In this document: positions 62,279-64,000 of the stretch, in pieces
Layout: each line of letters starts with the position of its first letter
Numbering within the stretch: position 1 is the first letter of the stretch
Source of the DNA: Mantis religiosa
Taxonomy: Eukaryota > Arthropoda > Insecta > Mantodea > Mantidae
NCBI GenBank assembly: GCA_030765055.1
Contig: CM060951.1
Location: 47,449,715-47,513,714, forward strand
Reading direction: 5' to 3'
DNA: 64,000 nt
The notes under the pieces: model-generated
The model's input: only the letters and a program-made list of their open reading frames with translations
What the model was told of the DNA's origin: nothing
The model's database searches: none
Translations under genes and position numbers: made by a program

Positions 62279-63123
62279 GGCAGGGCCTTCGTGCTGTCCC
62301 TGTCACTACTGAGAGAGCAAATAAATATGAGGCTTCACCACTTCCGGAAGACAACACGCATTAGTAGACGGGGATAACAGCAGCAAGATCCCGCCTTAGG
62401 CATTTTCAACCTGACGATAGGGAATGAAGCAAACCGCTTTAAAAAGAGGGCCTGTGCCGAGGAGACAAGTGCAGAGAGAAATCGTTCCGCCAAGAAAATT
62501 CCATTATCCCGCAGCAATGTTCCAAACGCATCTCTTGTTCTATGGAAACAAGGCACCGAAAGGAAATGATAGAGTAGAGATTTTGGAACAGGAAGTTCAT
62601 CAACATTCGCTTACCAGGACAGAGTGACCGGGTCGGCGAGAATCGAGCCCAGGACCTCTCAAGAGTTTCACACGTTATAGCGCAGCCATTTCCCTGGGAT
62701 TGTTAGCGGCGTTTAATTTAACATTTAAGTATTACACATCCTAATTTGGAACACACGTTTATCGGGACTAAAATGTGTGATTTGAAAGAAAAATGGAAAT
62801 ATAACAAAAAGGTTATTTTTATAAATGTTTAATACACAGATGTGCGTACTTAAGAAGAAAAAGAATCAATGATTCTCTAGGAGATTTAATAATATCGTAT
62901 TTGTGTCTTTAATGTTTCAATATTCTTAAAGAACATTTGTACAGAAAGTGACTAATTCTCTTGTAATGGGGCTACTTCTACGAAAGTTTAGGATTATGTT
63001 TCTTACAATCCAAAATGTACATTTCCCAAACTGTAAAGAGAAAGGAAAAACGTACTTTAAGCTTGATTAGTGTCCATCTTTAGCGCTGCATTCTAGAGGA
63101 ATTCCACAAATAAAACAAAAAAA
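62279..63123. other. unassigned sequence with a tRNA-like fragment
   Basis: At about 62625-62695 on the minus strand ATGGCTGCGCTATAACGTGT and GGGCTCGATTCTCG form a degenerate A-box/B-box pair of a SINE-like fragment. Nothing else is recognised. Frames at 62335-62627 have no known motif. Confidence 0.35.
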
Positions 63124-63705
63124 AAATGGCGTTTCGAGGTAAAGGCACTGTTAGAACCAAAATAGTAATTGATGATATTATCTTAGAGCAAGTTACGGGT
63201 TTTAAATATTTGGGAACATATGTCAGTTATAAATATGAAAATGATTTTAAAAATAAATTACCAATGTTTCAACAAATATGTGGCATAATAAATAGAAGCC
63301 TAAAAACTGAAACCAGAAAAGAAACAAGGATGAAACTTTATAAAGTAATGGCTGTGCCTGCTTTTCTTTTTGGTTCTGAAACATGGACATTAACAAAAGC
63401 AGACAAAAACAAGATACAGGCTGCCGAAATGAGATTTTTAAGAGCAGTAAAGGGATGTACTCTTTTAGATAAAATTCCAAATGAAAAAAATAAGAGAAGA
63501 TTTAGAAATAAGTTCTTTAGAAGAAATGATAATAAATTATAGAAATGAATGGAGAGAGCATATTGAGACAATGCCGAGAGATAGGATCCCAAGAAGAAAT
63601 ATAAACTATAAACCTAGAGCAAAGACATCCGGGAAGACCACGAAAACAATGATCAGATATGTTTTAAGCCGGAACAGGCAGCATTGCCTAGCCCTTGGAG
63701 TGAAG
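63124..63705 (+). mobile_element. LINE copy 2, 5' truncated, with GAA-rich tail
   Basis: Same family as 59718-60800, on the plus strand. It begins after the YADD region. It ends in a short 3' UTR (AGCCGGAACAGGCAGC) and a tail starting TGAAGAAGAAGAAGG that merges with the GAA/GAT microsatellite. Confidence 0.85.
63126..63680 (+). pseudogene. LINE ORF C-terminal region, frameshifted
   Basis: The frame opens MAFRGKGTVRTKIVIDDIIL and continues VTGFKYLGTYVS, then FLFGSETWTLTKADKNKIQA and AEMRFLRAVKGCTLLDKIPN. At an A-run near 63484-63490 one base shifts the frame. The other frame then continues REDLEISSLEEMIINYRNEW, REHIETMPRDRIPRRNINYKP, which matches the C-terminal region of copy 1. The shift destroys the shared GRPRKRW-like end. 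The fragment is inactive. Confidence 0.88.
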
Positions 63706-64000
63706 AAGAAGAAGGAGGAGATGGAGGAGGAGGAGATGGAGGAGATGGAGATGGAGGAGGAGGAGAAGAAGAAGATGATGATGATGATGAAGAAGATGAT
63801 GATGATGAAGAAGATGATGATGATGAAGAAGATGATGATGAAGAAGAAGATGATGATGAAGAAGAAGATGATGATGAAGAAGAAGATGATGATGAAGAAG
63901 AAGATGATGATGAAGAAGAAGATGATGATGAAGAAGAAGAAGATGAAGAAGAAGAAGAAGATGAAGATGAAGATGAAGATGAAGATGAAGATGAAGATGA
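63700..64000. repeat. (GAA/GAT/GAG)n microsatellite, runs off window
   Basis: It begins as the LINE's GAA-rich tail, passes through GAG/ATG units, then (GAAGAAGATGATGAT)-type and finally (GAAGAT)n units to the window end. The acidic translation is an artefact of the repeat. Confidence 0.95.

Overview
This window looks like non-coding, repeat-dominated DNA from a large animal genome, most likely an insect. The signs are several mariner and Tc1-like transposons, tRNA-derived SINEs with target-site duplications, LINE fragments, a solo LTR and long microsatellites. Codon-dense prokaryotic layout, operons and ribosome-binding sites are absent. The mix of elements reminds me of cockroach or termite genomes, but that is an impression from memory and was not tested. 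No complete multi-exon gene is visible. The best host-gene candidates are one putative internal exon (60895-61010, +) and one 52-codon ORF (52210-52368, +) encoding a small, hydrophobic, possibly secreted or membrane peptide.

Layout, 0-25 kb. This part is rich in DNA transposons. Element TcA is cut by the window edge at 1-361 and complete at 9573-10716, where it sits inside a GC-rich repeat. Element TcB has terminal inverted repeats and TA duplications at 5198-6647, and a fragment at 61869-62278. Two internally deleted mariners (12768-13592 and 21819-22728) share the same missing 5' part. A third, unrelated mariner remnant lies at about 23140-24258. SINE families, called A to E here, are scattered between them. 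A foldback structure lies at 10819-11424, a SINE palindrome at 12107-12241, and a tandem SINE dimer with a 16-bp target duplication at 16754-17380.

Layout, 25-48 kb. This stretch is sparser: a 122-bp tandem duplication, SINEs, another GC-rich repeat copy (31575-32308), an 81-bp-arm inverted repeat (32353-32530), a solo LTR with TG...CA ends and a 4-bp duplication (40431-40850), a purine-only tract of about 1 kb (42513-43520), and a decayed mariner of another lineage (46770-47720).

Layout, 48-64 kb. This part holds SINE copies, the small ORF with promoter-like and polyadenylation-like signals, a LINE RNase H fragment (55311-55740), a SINE embedded in a compound trinucleotide array (56935-57768), two copies of one LINE family ending in GAA-rich tails (59718-60800 and 63124-63705), the candidate exon, and a GAA/GAT-rich microsatellite to the window end.

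Nearly all the long reading frames here are transposase or reverse-transcriptase remnants, SINE read-through, or simple-repeat translations. Family letters (SINE-A to E, TcA, TcB, GC-R, Mar-1, Mar-2, Mar-3) are labels used only in this annotation. All similarities were judged by eye, without database searches.
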